Assembly (NCBI GenBank): GCA_963827155.1
Contig: CAWGZV010000002.1
Location: forward strand, 2,852,001 to 2,916,000
Origin: UTCFX2 sp963827155
GTDB taxonomy: Bacteria; Chloroflexota; Anaerolineae; Anaerolineales; UBA4823
Length of the DNA stretch: 64,000 nucleotides
Direction: 5' to 3'
This document shows, piece by piece, positions 1 to 8,276 of this stretch. Positions within the stretch are counted from its first letter, which is position 1. The number at the start of each line of letters is the position of its first letter. The translations under genes and the position numbers were made by a program. Below the pieces are notes generated by a model. That model ran no database searches, was not told where the DNA came from, and worked only from the letters and a program-made list of their open reading frames with translations.

Positions 1-1
1 G

Positions 2-40
2 GCGAATCTCGTAGTAGATGGCGGCTGGACAGCCTGGTAG
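2..40 (+). CDS. C-terminal end of an SDR oxidoreductase (partial)
   Basis: Only the last 12 codons are in the window, read in frame from base 2 to a TAG at 38-40. They end in LVVDGGWTAW, the typical end of short-chain dehydrogenases/reductases, where a V-D-G-G motif closes the Rossmann domain. The stop lies 6 bases before the start of the CMP-sugar synthetase, so the two are probably one operon and the enzyme probably takes part in nonulosonic-acid sugar synthesis. The substrate cannot be told from this fragment. Confidence 0.6.
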   Translation, partial: ANLVVDGGWTAW

Positions 41-46
41 GCCATA

Positions 47-820
47 TTGACTGAAATCCTTGCCATCATCCCCGCTCGAGGAGGTTCCAAGAGCATCCCT
101 CGAAAAAACATCCGCCTTTTCACCGAATATCCGCTGATTGCTTTCAGCATCCGCGCTGGTTTGACATCTGAAGCGATTACACGGGTGATCGTTTCCACAG
201 ATGATGAGGAGATCGCATCTATCTCACGATCCTTCGGCGCCGAGACACCTTTCTTGCGCCCACCGCATCTTGCTGAAGACAATACCTCTGATTTGCCAGT
301 ATTTCAACACGCCCTGAAATGGCTCTATGACAACGAAGCGTACAAGCCCAGCATTGTTGTTCAACTAAGACCCACTTCACCACTCCGGCGAGTCTGGCAC
401 ATCGATAAGGCAGTCCACCAGCTGCTAGAGCATCCTGAAGCAGATTCAGTCCGAACGGTGTGTGTACCTTTCCAGAACCCATTCAAAATGTGGGTTATCC
501 GAACGGATGGATTGATGGAACCGCTGATCAAAACCACCAATTCTGAGCCTTACAATATGCCGCGCCAGCTTCTCCCAGAGATCTACTGGCAGACCGGCTA
601 TGTAGACGCCGCCTGGAGCAGCACAATTCTGCAAAAAAATTCAATGACCGGTGATTCCATCCTACCGCTTATCATCCCTCCTGGCGATTGGATCGATATC
701 GATTCAGCCGACGACTGGCGCAGGGCAGAAAGACTGCTGGAGAGCGGCGAGATCACATTCGAAGATCTGGGTTTTAATGTAACGAACAGGGCGCAGGATC
801 CATATGAAGGAGATCGGTAA
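47..820 (+). CDS. neuA: CMP-nonulosonate cytidylyltransferase (NeuA-like)
   Basis: This 257-residue protein belongs to the cytidylyltransferase family that activates sialic, legionaminic or pseudaminic acid with CTP in the cytoplasm. The nucleotide-binding signature IPARGGSKSIPRKN lies at residues 8-21, matching the family R-x-G-S-K-x-x-x-K-N pattern, and STDDEEIA follows near residue 50. The start is TTG at 47; no better start exists and it places the first motif where the family has it. The stop TAA shares its last base with the ATG of the next gene, a synthase of the same pathway, so the two are translationally coupled. The exact sugar is not readable from sequence. Confidence 0.88.
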   Translation: MTEILAIIPARGGSKSIPRKNIRLFTEYPLIAFSIRAGLTSEAITRVIVSTDDEEIASISRSFGAETPFLRPPHLAEDNTSDLPVFQHALKWLYDNEAYKPSIVVQLRPTSPLRRVWHIDKAVHQLLEHPEADSVRTVCVPFQNPFKMWVIRTDGLMEPLIKTTNSEPYNMPRQLLPEIYWQTGYVDAAWSSTILQKNSMTGDSILPLIIPPGDWIDIDSADDWRRAERLLESGEITFEDLGFNVTNRAQDPYEGDR

Positions 821-2736
821 TGCCATGGATTAAGATTGGCGATCGATTGGTTGGCGATGGACAACCGACTTATATCATCGCTGAGATCGGAGTAAATCAC
901 AACGGCTTTCTTGACCTTGCACTGAAGCTTATCGATGTCGCCGTTGAAGCTGGCGCAGACGCAGTCAAATTTCAGAAACGCGACCTGCAGCATCTGTACG
1001 CCAAGAAATATCTGGAAGATGCCAACTCTGGTGAAAAAACCCTGCGTTATTTGCTGCCGATCTTACAGCAAGTAGAGCTATCAGGGGATGCATTCCATAC
1101 CATTGTCGATTATTGCGACCATAAAGGGATCACGTTCCTTTGCTCTGCCTTTGATCCGATCAGCGCCGATTTTCTGGAGACTTTAGGGCTTCCAGCTTTC
1201 AAGGTGGCTTCGGCTGACCTGACCAACCTACCGCTGCTGGATCACCTGATCGAGAAAGGTAAACCTCTAATCCTATCTACCGGGATGTCTCACATGCACG
1301 AGGTCGAGACAACCGTAGAATTTCTTCAAGAACGTAAAGCATCCTTTGCCCTGCTGCACTGCAACAGCACCTATCCTGCGGCTTTTGAAGATATCAATCT
1401 TCGTTTCATGAACCAGCTTCGAAAGTTCGGCGTTCCAGTAGGTTATTCTGGGCACGAGCGTGGCATTGCAGTATCAACAGTGGCTGCGGCTCTGGGCGCA
1501 AGCATCATCGAGCGCCACCTCACCCTGGACCGAACGATGGACGGTCCAGATCATGCTGCCAGCCTGGAACCCCAAGGATTTTCAAAAATGGTGCGGGACA
1601 TTCGCCAGGTCAATATCGCATTGGGAACCGGCGAGGAGAAATTTATCTCACGCGGTGAAATCCTGAACCGTGAAGTGATGGGGAAGAGCCTGGTGGCTGC
1701 AAAACGCATCTTACCTGGCGAAATCATTACAGAAGATAAAATCGCGGTCAAAGGACCGGCGCTCGGTTTATCCCCTCAAAATTATTCGGCACTACTGGGT
1801 CGAACCTGTGAACGCCTGATCGAAGTGGACGACCCGTTTCTGGATCGTGATATGGGCTTTGTTTTCTCAATTTCAGAGCAGAAAACCTTGCCAATGGAAT
1901 ATGGTTTTACGGTCCGCTTCCGAGATTTTCACGAAATGCTCGACTATAAGCCGAAGCTGCTTGAATTCCACTTCACCGATCAAGATCTCGATCAGGATTA
2001 TCCTGGTGAGGATCATTCGGAGCGGTCCACCCAGCCGCTCAAGCTGGTGGTGCATGCTCCAGAATTTTGGGAGCGTACGCTGGTGGATCTCTGCACACTG
2101 GACGAGCGCCAAAGAACTGCTTCTCGAGATTTGCTTCAAAAAACCATCAACCTCACTCGGGATATTGCACCTTACTTTGTGGGCAAACCAAAAGTAGTCA
2201 TTCATCCCGGGGCGATGAGCCTGGACCACCCGATCCATAACCGAGCAGCGCTTTACGATAATCTGCGCCGCTCAACAGAGGAGCTCGATCGTGAGGGAGT
2301 TGAGCTGCTGCTGGAAAACCTTCCGCCTCATCCCTGGTATTTCGGTGGGCAGTGGCTTACCAACGCGTTCATGGATGCCTATGAAATCCGAGATTTTCTA
2401 GAGCCCCTTAATTTGAAATTCTGTTATGACAGCTCCCACCATAAGCTGTACTGCAATTGGGCAAGGGTGGATTTCTACGAACAGCTCCGCATCGTGCTGC
2501 CGTATATCGGACATCTCCATCTTTCCGATGCTGCAGGACTGGACGGAGAAGGGCTTCAGATCGGCGAAGGCGCGATTGATTGGGAAAATTTCTTCAGAGT
2601 ACTCGGGGAATATCATGGCACAATGATCCCGGAAATCTGGCGCGGTCACCAGCGCCAGGGTGAGGGTTTCTTGATTGCCATCCAGCGCCTTTCACAGGCA
2701 TATTTTGACAGCCACGCAGATACAACAAATTCATAA
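820..2736 (+). CDS. neuB: NeuB-type nonulosonate synthase fused to a second TIM barrel
   Basis: A 638-residue, three-part protein. Residues 1-270 are a NeuB barrel, which condenses phosphoenolpyruvate with a hexosamine derivative; AEIGVNHNG at 21-29, FQKRD, HCNSTYPA and GYSGHERG are visible. Residues about 285-345 form a SAF (antifreeze-like) domain that normally caps the active site. Residues about 350-638 resemble the xylose-isomerase-like/AP-endonuclease-2 barrel, with HPGAMSL, LLENLPPHPW and a final PEIWRGHQ segment. Ordinary NeuB stops near 350 residues, so the last part is an addition. It may be an epimerase or isomerase acting on the precursor sugar; that role is inference. It is coupled to the CMP-sugar synthetase upstream. 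Confidence 0.88.
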   Translation: MPWIKIGDRLVGDGQPTYIIAEIGVNHNGFLDLALKLIDVAVEAGADAVKFQKRDLQHLYAKKYLEDANSGEKTLRYLLPILQQVELSGDAFHTIVDYCDHKGITFLCSAFDPISADFLETLGLPAFKVASADLTNLPLLDHLIEKGKPLILSTGMSHMHEVETTVEFLQERKASFALLHCNSTYPAAFEDINLRFMNQLRKFGVPVGYSGHERGIAVSTVAAALGASIIERHLTLDRTMDGPDHAASLEPQGFSKMVRDIRQVNIALGTGEEKFISRGEILNREVMGKSLVAAKRILPGEIITEDKIAVKGPALGLSPQNYSALLGRTCERLIEVDDPFLDRDMGFVFSISEQKTLPMEYGFTVRFRDFHEMLDYKPKLLEFHFTDQDLDQDYPGEDHSERSTQPLKLVVHAPEFWERTLVDLCTLDERQRTASRDLLQKTINLTRDIAPYFVGKPKVVIHPGAMSLDHPIHNRAALYDNLRRSTEELDREGVELLLENLPPHPWYFGGQWLTNAFMDAYEIRDFLEPLNLKFCYDSSHHKLYCNWARVDFYEQLRIVLPYIGHLHLSDAAGLDGEGLQIGEGAIDWENFFRVLGEYHGTMIPEIWRGHQRQGEGFLIAIQRLSQAYFDSHADTTNS

Positions 2737-2762
2737 ATATTAATGGGCCACCCGATCAACGA

Positions 2763-4445
2763 ATGTCAAAATCAAATCTAATTACCAGAATTTCGGAGTG
2801 GAAAAATCACCTGCAGGTAATCAGGGTGGGGCGCCAGGTTGCAGCTCATGCACCGACCGCATCAGCCCAACCCCCTGTGGTTTTCTTCAATGCATCATCA
2901 AGAATTACTGGGCTCAGTCTGAATGCTGCTTTTTCGCTGCTGGCCAGCTGGGGGTTGCGCCTCGCGGGGGTGCCAGTGCAGCATTTTGTCTGCGAGCGAG
3001 GGATGAGCCACTGCGTGCTTGGCACGAACCGAGAAAACTTCCATAAACCACCTCCATGCCAGGCTTGCATCCGTCAATCCCGGCGCCTATATCTCGGTGC
3101 AGATGCTTATCGTTTTGGCTACCAACCCGATCAAGATCTGATCGCTGCTATTCAAGATTTGAGTGTTCCAGAGCTCATCGATTTCGAATACCAGAAGATC
3201 ACAGGCTTTTTGGTTACACCTGGCTTATCGCTCCCCCTCGGACGCCTGGTGCTGCCTTCAATCCGCTGGGCGCTCAGGCGACACAACCTGCCAGATGATG
3301 AACCGACCCGTTATTTGCTCAGGGAATACATTCTGAGTGCCTACAACATTGCCCACGAATTCTCAGCGTTTCTTGATCAGGTCAAACCGGCTGCCGCGGT
3401 AATATTCAATGGGATGATGTATCCTGAAGCGATGGCGCGCTGGATCGCAATGGCACGCGGGCTGCGTGTCGTTACTTTCGAAGTTGGTTTTCAGCGATAC
3501 TCCGCCTTCTTCACCGATGGTGAAGCCACTGCCTATCCTATCTCCATTCCAAAAGACTTTAATCTCAACGAACAACAGAATGCTCGCCTCGATGAATATT
3601 TACAAAAACGCTTCAAGGGGCAGTTCACAATGGCTGGCATCCGATTCTGGCCAGAGATACGCAGCCTGGATGAATCGTTTAAGAAGAAAGCAAAACAATT
3701 CAGTCAGATCGTCCCAATTTTTACCAATGTGGTATACGACACTAGCCAGGTACACGCCAATACCTTGTTCCCACATATGTTTTCGTGGCTAGATGATGTT
3801 TTGGAAATCGTCCGCCGGCATTCAGAAACCCTATTTGTCATCCGCGCCCACCCAGACGAGATGCGACCTGGGACGGCGAAACAGAGCCGTGAAAGCGTCC
3901 GGCAATGGATCGCGCAGAATAAGTCAGATAAACTCCCAAACCTGATCTTCATCGACTCCCAGGATTATATAAGCTCCTATGAATTGATTCAGCAGTCGAA
4001 GTTTGTGATGGTTTACAACTCTTCGATCGGGTTGGAATCAACTCTGCTCGGAATTCCCGTGCTATGCGCTGGTCGGGCACGTTACACTGAATACCCAATG
4101 GTCTTTTTCCCTCAATCTCAGGCTGAATTCAGCCAGCAGGCAGAGGATTTCTTGAATGCCCCCTCGATCGACCTCCCAGTGACTTTCCAGAGAAATGCCC
4201 GCAATTTCCTTTACTGCCAACTTTTCCGATCATCGCTCACTTTTGAGGATTACTTGAAAGACAGCTACCGTAAAGGCTATGTGCAGCTGCAGAAATTCAC
4301 CTGGCAGTCCTTGCTCCCTAGCAACTCAAAAACCATCCAAATACTTCTTGAAGGCATTGTTGGCAGCAATGGGACCCAGACCACCCGTTTGAGGACCCAA
4401 CAGGCCGATGAAGCGCCTCCTCAATTCTTATTACAGGACGACTGA
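2763..4445 (+). CDS. Capsule-type glycosyltransferase (KpsS/polysialyltransferase-like)
   Basis: A 560-residue soluble protein that looks like the capsule polysaccharide biosynthesis/CMP-sugar transferase group. The C-terminal half has the usual pattern: RAHPDEMRPG, then LIFIDSQDYISSYELI, then YNSSIGLESTLLGIPVLCAG, the nucleotide-sugar-binding region shared with polysialyl- and Kdo-transferases. The N-terminal half has a cysteine-rich patch (C-E-R-G then C-x2-C) unlike standard members. Lying right after neuA-neuB, it is a good candidate to transfer the CMP-activated nonulosonic acid, but that is inference. Its TGA overlaps the following ATG by one base. Confidence 0.68.
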   Translation: MSKSNLITRISEWKNHLQVIRVGRQVAAHAPTASAQPPVVFFNASSRITGLSLNAAFSLLASWGLRLAGVPVQHFVCERGMSHCVLGTNRENFHKPPPCQACIRQSRRLYLGADAYRFGYQPDQDLIAAIQDLSVPELIDFEYQKITGFLVTPGLSLPLGRLVLPSIRWALRRHNLPDDEPTRYLLREYILSAYNIAHEFSAFLDQVKPAAAVIFNGMMYPEAMARWIAMARGLRVVTFEVGFQRYSAFFTDGEATAYPISIPKDFNLNEQQNARLDEYLQKRFKGQFTMAGIRFWPEIRSLDESFKKKAKQFSQIVPIFTNVVYDTSQVHANTLFPHMFSWLDDVLEIVRRHSETLFVIRAHPDEMRPGTAKQSRESVRQWIAQNKSDKLPNLIFIDSQDYISSYELIQQSKFVMVYNSSIGLESTLLGIPVLCAGRARYTEYPMVFFPQSQAEFSQQAEDFLNAPSIDLPVTFQRNARNFLYCQLFRSSLTFEDYLKDSYRKGYVQLQKFTWQSLLPSNSKTIQILLEGIVGSNGTQTTRLRTQQADEAPPQFLLQDD

Positions 4446-5419
4446 TGGAATCAAGCAGCCTGCGCCCAGCCAGCGGAAATTTTCCGGATTCTTACCAACT
4501 GGAAACGAATATCCAAAACGAGGAGCGGATAGAGATCTTGCCAGTTTCATTACTGGAGCAAAATAAAGATATGGTAGAAGATCTAAAGAAGCTGGCTCAT
4601 TCTCTTCACCTGGAATTTGGCTGGCACTACTTGCTCGACCTGTCATGGACTATTCGGCAGCTTGGGACTCTTCAGGGAAAAATGATCCTCGATGCTGGGG
4701 CAGGTACAGGAATCTTGCAGTGGTATCTCGCGCAGCAAGGCGCCGAAGTCATCAGTGTGGATCGAATGGACCGTGCCCTGATTCCGCTCCGTTTTAGGAA
4801 GCGCTTTCAAGTGAAGGGCATGCGTGCCAAAGACATGGCATCAGGAAGGCTTGCACTGCGGGAAGATTTCGTCCGTCCTGTGCGGGGGTCATTTATCAGG
4901 CGCTGGGGTTCACACATTATCGCGGCTGGTCGCGATTTGGCGGGATACCTCTTCTCAGCAAAATCACCAGGCTCTGTGACAATTTATCACCAGGATCTGA
5001 GTAATCTGGACAATATCCCAAACAGTTCGGTCGATGCGGTAGTCTCCATTTCTGCCCTTGAGCACAACTCCCCAGAAGACCTGGAGCTTGTGGTTCGTGA
5101 GCTCATGCGTGTGATCAAACCTGGCGGGTTTTTAGCTGCGACGCTCACTGCAGCCCACGATAAGGATTGGTGGCACGAAGCATCCCATGGTTGGTGCTAC
5201 AGTGACTCCAGCCTGCGCCGAATTTTTGATCTGCCAGAAAACACCCCATCAAATTACGATCTTTACGACGAATTATTTACTGAACTTAAAGAGAGCCGTG
5301 AGCTGCGGGATAATCTTGCCCGTTTCTACCGCCAGGCAAGTGACAAAGGAATGCCAAACGGAATCTGGAACCCGGAATACCAGCCTGTCGGAGTATATAA
5401 AGCCAAAAAGGTTGAATAG
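4445..5419 (+). CDS. Class I SAM-dependent methyltransferase
   Basis: A 324-residue protein with the Rossmann-like SAM fold. Motif I is ILDAGAGTGI at residues 81-90, the acidic ribose-binding residue is D106, and DAVVSISALEHN followed by RVIKPGG forms motifs post-II and III. Between motif I and the later motifs there is an insert of about 60 residues, longer than in small methyltransferases. The gene sits between the capsule-type transferase and the carrier protein, overlapping the former by one base and ending 3 bases before the latter. It probably methylates a sugar or glycan end; the substrate is unknown. Confidence 0.8.
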   Translation: MESSSLRPASGNFPDSYQLETNIQNEERIEILPVSLLEQNKDMVEDLKKLAHSLHLEFGWHYLLDLSWTIRQLGTLQGKMILDAGAGTGILQWYLAQQGAEVISVDRMDRALIPLRFRKRFQVKGMRAKDMASGRLALREDFVRPVRGSFIRRWGSHIIAAGRDLAGYLFSAKSPGSVTIYHQDLSNLDNIPNSSVDAVVSISALEHNSPEDLELVVRELMRVIKPGGFLAATLTAAHDKDWWHEASHGWCYSDSSLRRIFDLPENTPSNYDLYDELFTELKESRELRDNLARFYRQASDKGMPNGIWNPEYQPVGVYKAKKVE

Positions 5420-5422
5420 GTA

Positions 5423-5674
5423 ATGAGCGACAACGAATTATTAATCAACCGTGTTCAAATGCTGCTCGCGGAAGCGATCCAGGCGCCTCTCGAGATGGTG
5501 ACTCCAGATTTAGCTTTTGGAGATATCCCACAATGGGATTCGTTGGGTCACATGGAAATTATGCTCAAGCTAGAGGACGTATATGGCGTGCAGATCGATA
5601 CCGACACGATCGCGGGATTGGTCAGCGTTCCAGAAATTTGCCGCTTTCTCGAGGAAAATGGGCATGCTTCATGA
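5423..5674 (+). CDS. Free-standing acyl/aminoacyl carrier protein
   Basis: An acidic, helical 83-residue protein of the phosphopantetheine-carrier family. The attachment serine is S40 in the motif DSLGHM, preceded by QW as in many discrete carrier proteins. It should be converted to the holo form by a phosphopantetheinyl transferase encoded elsewhere. It is not next to any fatty-acid or polyketide genes. The next gene, overlapping its 3' end, is a class II synthetase-like enzyme of the kind known to load amino acids onto such carriers, so its cargo is more likely an amino acid than a fatty acid. Start ATG 5423 follows the methyltransferase stop by 3 bases. Confidence 0.9.
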   Translation: MSDNELLINRVQMLLAEAIQAPLEMVTPDLAFGDIPQWDSLGHMEIMLKLEDVYGVQIDTDTIAGLVSVPEICRFLEENGHAS

Positions 5675-6866
5675 TATGACCTCTCAAAGCAGCGGGATCG
5701 TAGAGTTCGCCAGTGCAGTACCCATCCCAGAATATTTGATAGGCGAGATCCAATCCAAACTGGCATATGCCGATGAGCTAATATTATCAGCGCATGTCAG
5801 TCAGAATCTGATTACTCTCCAGGTAGCACAACTCTCACCCCAGAAACAATCCGAGCTGATCGACAAGGTTCAAAGGGTGGTGGTCTCAATGGCAAAAGGT
5901 GCAATCCGCCCGAAGGTGCAGATTTTGGAGGACCATCTTGATCGTGTGACTCCCTACCACCTGGATCCGATGCCTGAGCTGATCGAACGTGGTCTGGTGA
6001 ACCAGGAATCGGAAGGCATATTCAGTCTCGGACCGCTGCTCACGCGTTTGATTGCCTACTTCGAATCTCAGTTTCTCGCCCTGGCGGATTCATTCAGGGC
6101 AGCTCCGTATCGATTCCCAACTCTGATCCCAGCCCGTTATTTGGAGCGAGTCAATTATTTTCGAGCATTCCCACACTCGCTAACTTTCGCCACCCACCTT
6201 CGCGAAGATCTGGACGTCATTGACCAATTTGCTCAAAACGCTGCATGCGACCACGAAGGTCTACAGGCACCGCCAGAGTCATTCTCCCGCATCCAGGCTT
6301 TGCTTTCTCCTGCGGTTTGCTACCACCTGTACTTTGCATTGGCAGATCAGCAGCTATCTGAGGGCAGCGTCACTGCAACCGCCGTCGGCAACTGCTTCCG
6401 CTACGAGGCAATCAACCTGGTATCCCTCGAGCGGATGTGGAATTTCACGATGCGGGAGGTCATTTTCGTCGGTTCAAAGGATTTCGTGTTGGAAAACCGT
6501 GAGATCGCACGCCAGAGAATGAGCCAGGTGTTCGAGCGTCTTGGATTCGCATACAGAGTCGAAAGCGCAAACGATCCGTTTTTTATCGGCGAATTCCGCA
6601 AGCAAGCAGCCTTTCAGTCTGCATTCCAGCTCAAATTCGAGATACGCGGCAGTCTTCCCTATAAAAACTCCACCCTTGCGGTAGGTTCATACAACTATCA
6701 TCAGGATTTCTTCGGGCGCAGTCTGAACATTAGTCTGCCAGATGGCACTCCAGCGCACACAGGGTGCGTTGCCTTCGGTCTGGAGCGGATTGCGCTGGCA
6801 TTCCTGGCGCAGTTTGGATTCGATCGCTCCCAGTGGCCGGCCGAAGTCCGTGAGATGACTCGTTAG
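5664..6866 (+). CDS. Amino acid:[carrier protein] ligase, class II aaRS-like
   Basis: The protein is about 400 residues and has the catalytic core of an atypical seryl-tRNA synthetase without a tRNA-binding arm. Counting from ATG 5676, motif 2 is FRYE at 241-244 with R253, and motif 3 is GLER at 368-371. C215, E261 and C364 are placed like the zinc ligands of the characterised carrier-protein ligase Bll0957; the spacings of 46 and 103 residues fit those I recall for that enzyme (45 and 103). Such enzymes adenylate a small amino acid and move it to the phosphopantetheine arm of a carrier protein, and a carrier protein is encoded immediately upstream. Start 5664 is chosen because GAGGAAAA precedes it; 5676 is also possible. 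Reaction by homology; the amino acid is unknown. Confidence 0.85.
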   Translation: MLHDMTSQSSGIVEFASAVPIPEYLIGEIQSKLAYADELILSAHVSQNLITLQVAQLSPQKQSELIDKVQRVVVSMAKGAIRPKVQILEDHLDRVTPYHLDPMPELIERGLVNQESEGIFSLGPLLTRLIAYFESQFLALADSFRAAPYRFPTLIPARYLERVNYFRAFPHSLTFATHLREDLDVIDQFAQNAACDHEGLQAPPESFSRIQALLSPAVCYHLYFALADQQLSEGSVTATAVGNCFRYEAINLVSLERMWNFTMREVIFVGSKDFVLENREIARQRMSQVFERLGFAYRVESANDPFFIGEFRKQAAFQSAFQLKFEIRGSLPYKNSTLAVGSYNYHQDFFGRSLNISLPDGTPAHTGCVAFGLERIALAFLAQFGFDRSQWPAEVREMTR

Positions 6867-6875
6867 GAGACAGCG

Positions 6876-7442
6876 ATGACCAATCCGAATAGTTCAGCAC
6901 AAGGCAATCGCCCGAAGATGAGCGCTGTTGACTCGAAATCCTCGGAGCCTCAGGCCAGCGATGTCGTTTATCGGGAGGCGACCGAAGCAGATTTTCCCGC
7001 TGTGGCTAATCTATACGTCAAGCTGGACTCGCTTCTCCGCCTGCATACTTATACATTCCCAGAAGTTGAGAACGTCGGCGAACTTTGGCTGGATATGTTC
7101 AAGCGCACCCTGGGACGATTTAGCGTGCTTTATGTCAGCGAGCTTGACGGTGAGATCGTGGGCTTTATCGTCGCCCGCGTGAAGCGCGTTCCGGAATACC
7201 TAGGCGGGGTGATGGTTGGGGAATTAAAAGACATGTGGGTTGAACATAAAGTACGCCGCCTTGGGATCGGTGAGATGCTTTTGCGGCTGGCGATCGAATG
7301 GTGCCGCTCACAGAATGTATATTCATGCGAAGCCCAAATCCTGGTCGGAAACGAGCCAATCATAAATCTGGTTGAATACCTGGGAATGAAAAAAGAGCTG
7401 TTTCAGCTGCGTTTGAGCTGGGAAGATTATCGCCAGGCCTAA
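6876..7442 (+). CDS. GNAT-family N-acyltransferase
   Basis: A 188-residue protein with the GNAT fold from about residue 30 to 185. The acyl-donor phosphate-binding motif A is RRLGIG at 127-132, within DMWVEHKVRRLGIGEMLL. The first 30 residues are polar and low-complexity. GAGA stands at the correct distance before ATG 6876, and the gene starts 9 bases after the carrier-protein ligase. GNAT enzymes normally use acetyl-CoA, but some accept acyl or aminoacyl groups from carrier proteins. The context suggests it could hand the loaded group to an amino sugar; this is inference. Confidence 0.8.
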   Translation: MTNPNSSAQGNRPKMSAVDSKSSEPQASDVVYREATEADFPAVANLYVKLDSLLRLHTYTFPEVENVGELWLDMFKRTLGRFSVLYVSELDGEIVGFIVARVKRVPEYLGGVMVGELKDMWVEHKVRRLGIGEMLLRLAIEWCRSQNVYSCEAQILVGNEPIINLVEYLGMKKELFQLRLSWEDYRQA

Positions 7443-7474
7443 CTGCACTGCCCATTTTCATCCTCGCAGAACTC

Positions 7475-8272
7475 ATGCAAATCGTTACAAAAGAACAGAT
7501 TGAAGATTGTTTGATCCGATTGGGGATTCAAGCCGGTGATGGTCTCCTGGTTCATTCTGCAGTGCAGTTCCTCGGTCATCCTGAAGGCGGTCTCGGTATA
7601 TATTTGGAGGCAATCCAAAATGTAATTGGAAAAAGCGGAACGCTTGTGGTCCCAACTTTTAATTTCAGCTTTGCAGCTGGCGAACCTTATGATCCTGCAC
7701 AGACGCCATCAAAAGGGATGGGGGTTTTTTCTGAATTCATTCGCCTTCAGCCTGGTGCAATGCGTTCGCAGCATCCGATGCAGTCCATTGCCGCAATCGG
7801 CCAATTTGCTAGCGACCTGACCAGACGCGATACCCTTTCAGCCTTTGACCCGGGTTCAGCCTTTGAAAGAATGCTGGAGCTGGATTTTAAACTGCTACTG
7901 CTGGGCGCCGACGCCCGAGCAATATCGATGTTCCATTACTGCGAACAACATGCGAATGTTCCCTACCGTTATTGGAAGGATTTCACCGGCGAGGTGCATA
8001 CCTCCACCGGCTGGCAAACTCGTACCTACCGAATGTATGTGCGTGATTTGGAAATTAAACCGGATCTCACCTTAGAACCTGTCGTTGATTATATGACTGC
8101 ACGCCAGGAGTGGAAGAGCGTGCCGCTCAATTACGGTCGAATCACGACCTGCCGCCTGCGGGATTTCACTCATGCCGCCGAGGTATTCCTGTTGGAAAAT
8201 CCCTGGTCGCTGGTTACAAATGTTCGGGTTGGCTCCGATGGGGTCATCCAACGATTACCAATTGAAGATTGA
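7475..8272 (+). CDS. AAC(3)-fold N-acetyltransferase, polysaccharide type
   Basis: A 265-residue member of the antibiotic N-acetyltransferase fold. It shows the early GLLVHSAVQFLG motif, GTLVVPTFNFSF near residue 55, RSQHPMQSIAAIG near residue 95 and the LLLGADARAISMFHYCEQ region. Family members in sugar clusters acylate amino sugars and are distinct from resistance enzymes. It lies between the GNAT gene and the metallopeptidase-like gene in the same run, so it probably acylates an amino group on the nonulosonic acid or its precursor. An effect on antibiotics is not suggested by the context. Confidence 0.75.
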   Translation: MQIVTKEQIEDCLIRLGIQAGDGLLVHSAVQFLGHPEGGLGIYLEAIQNVIGKSGTLVVPTFNFSFAAGEPYDPAQTPSKGMGVFSEFIRLQPGAMRSQHPMQSIAAIGQFASDLTRRDTLSAFDPGSAFERMLELDFKLLLLGADARAISMFHYCEQHANVPYRYWKDFTGEVHTSTGWQTRTYRMYVRDLEIKPDLTLEPVVDYMTARQEWKSVPLNYGRITTCRLRDFTHAAEVFLLENPWSLVTNVRVGSDGVIQRLPIED

Positions 8273-8276
8273 TGAA

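Noticed and set aside
1873..2238. Long open frames on the opposite strand of neuB and other genes
   Set aside because: They lie opposite strongly conserved coding sequence, have no ribosome-binding sites and no recognisable domains.
5664..6866. A true seryl-tRNA synthetase
   Set aside because: There is no tRNA-binding arm, and the gene overlaps a carrier protein; zinc-ligand spacing fits carrier-protein ligases.
7475..8272. Aminoglycoside resistance gene
   Set aside because: The fold is the same, but the gene is embedded in a sugar operon and the family contains many amino-sugar acyltransferases.
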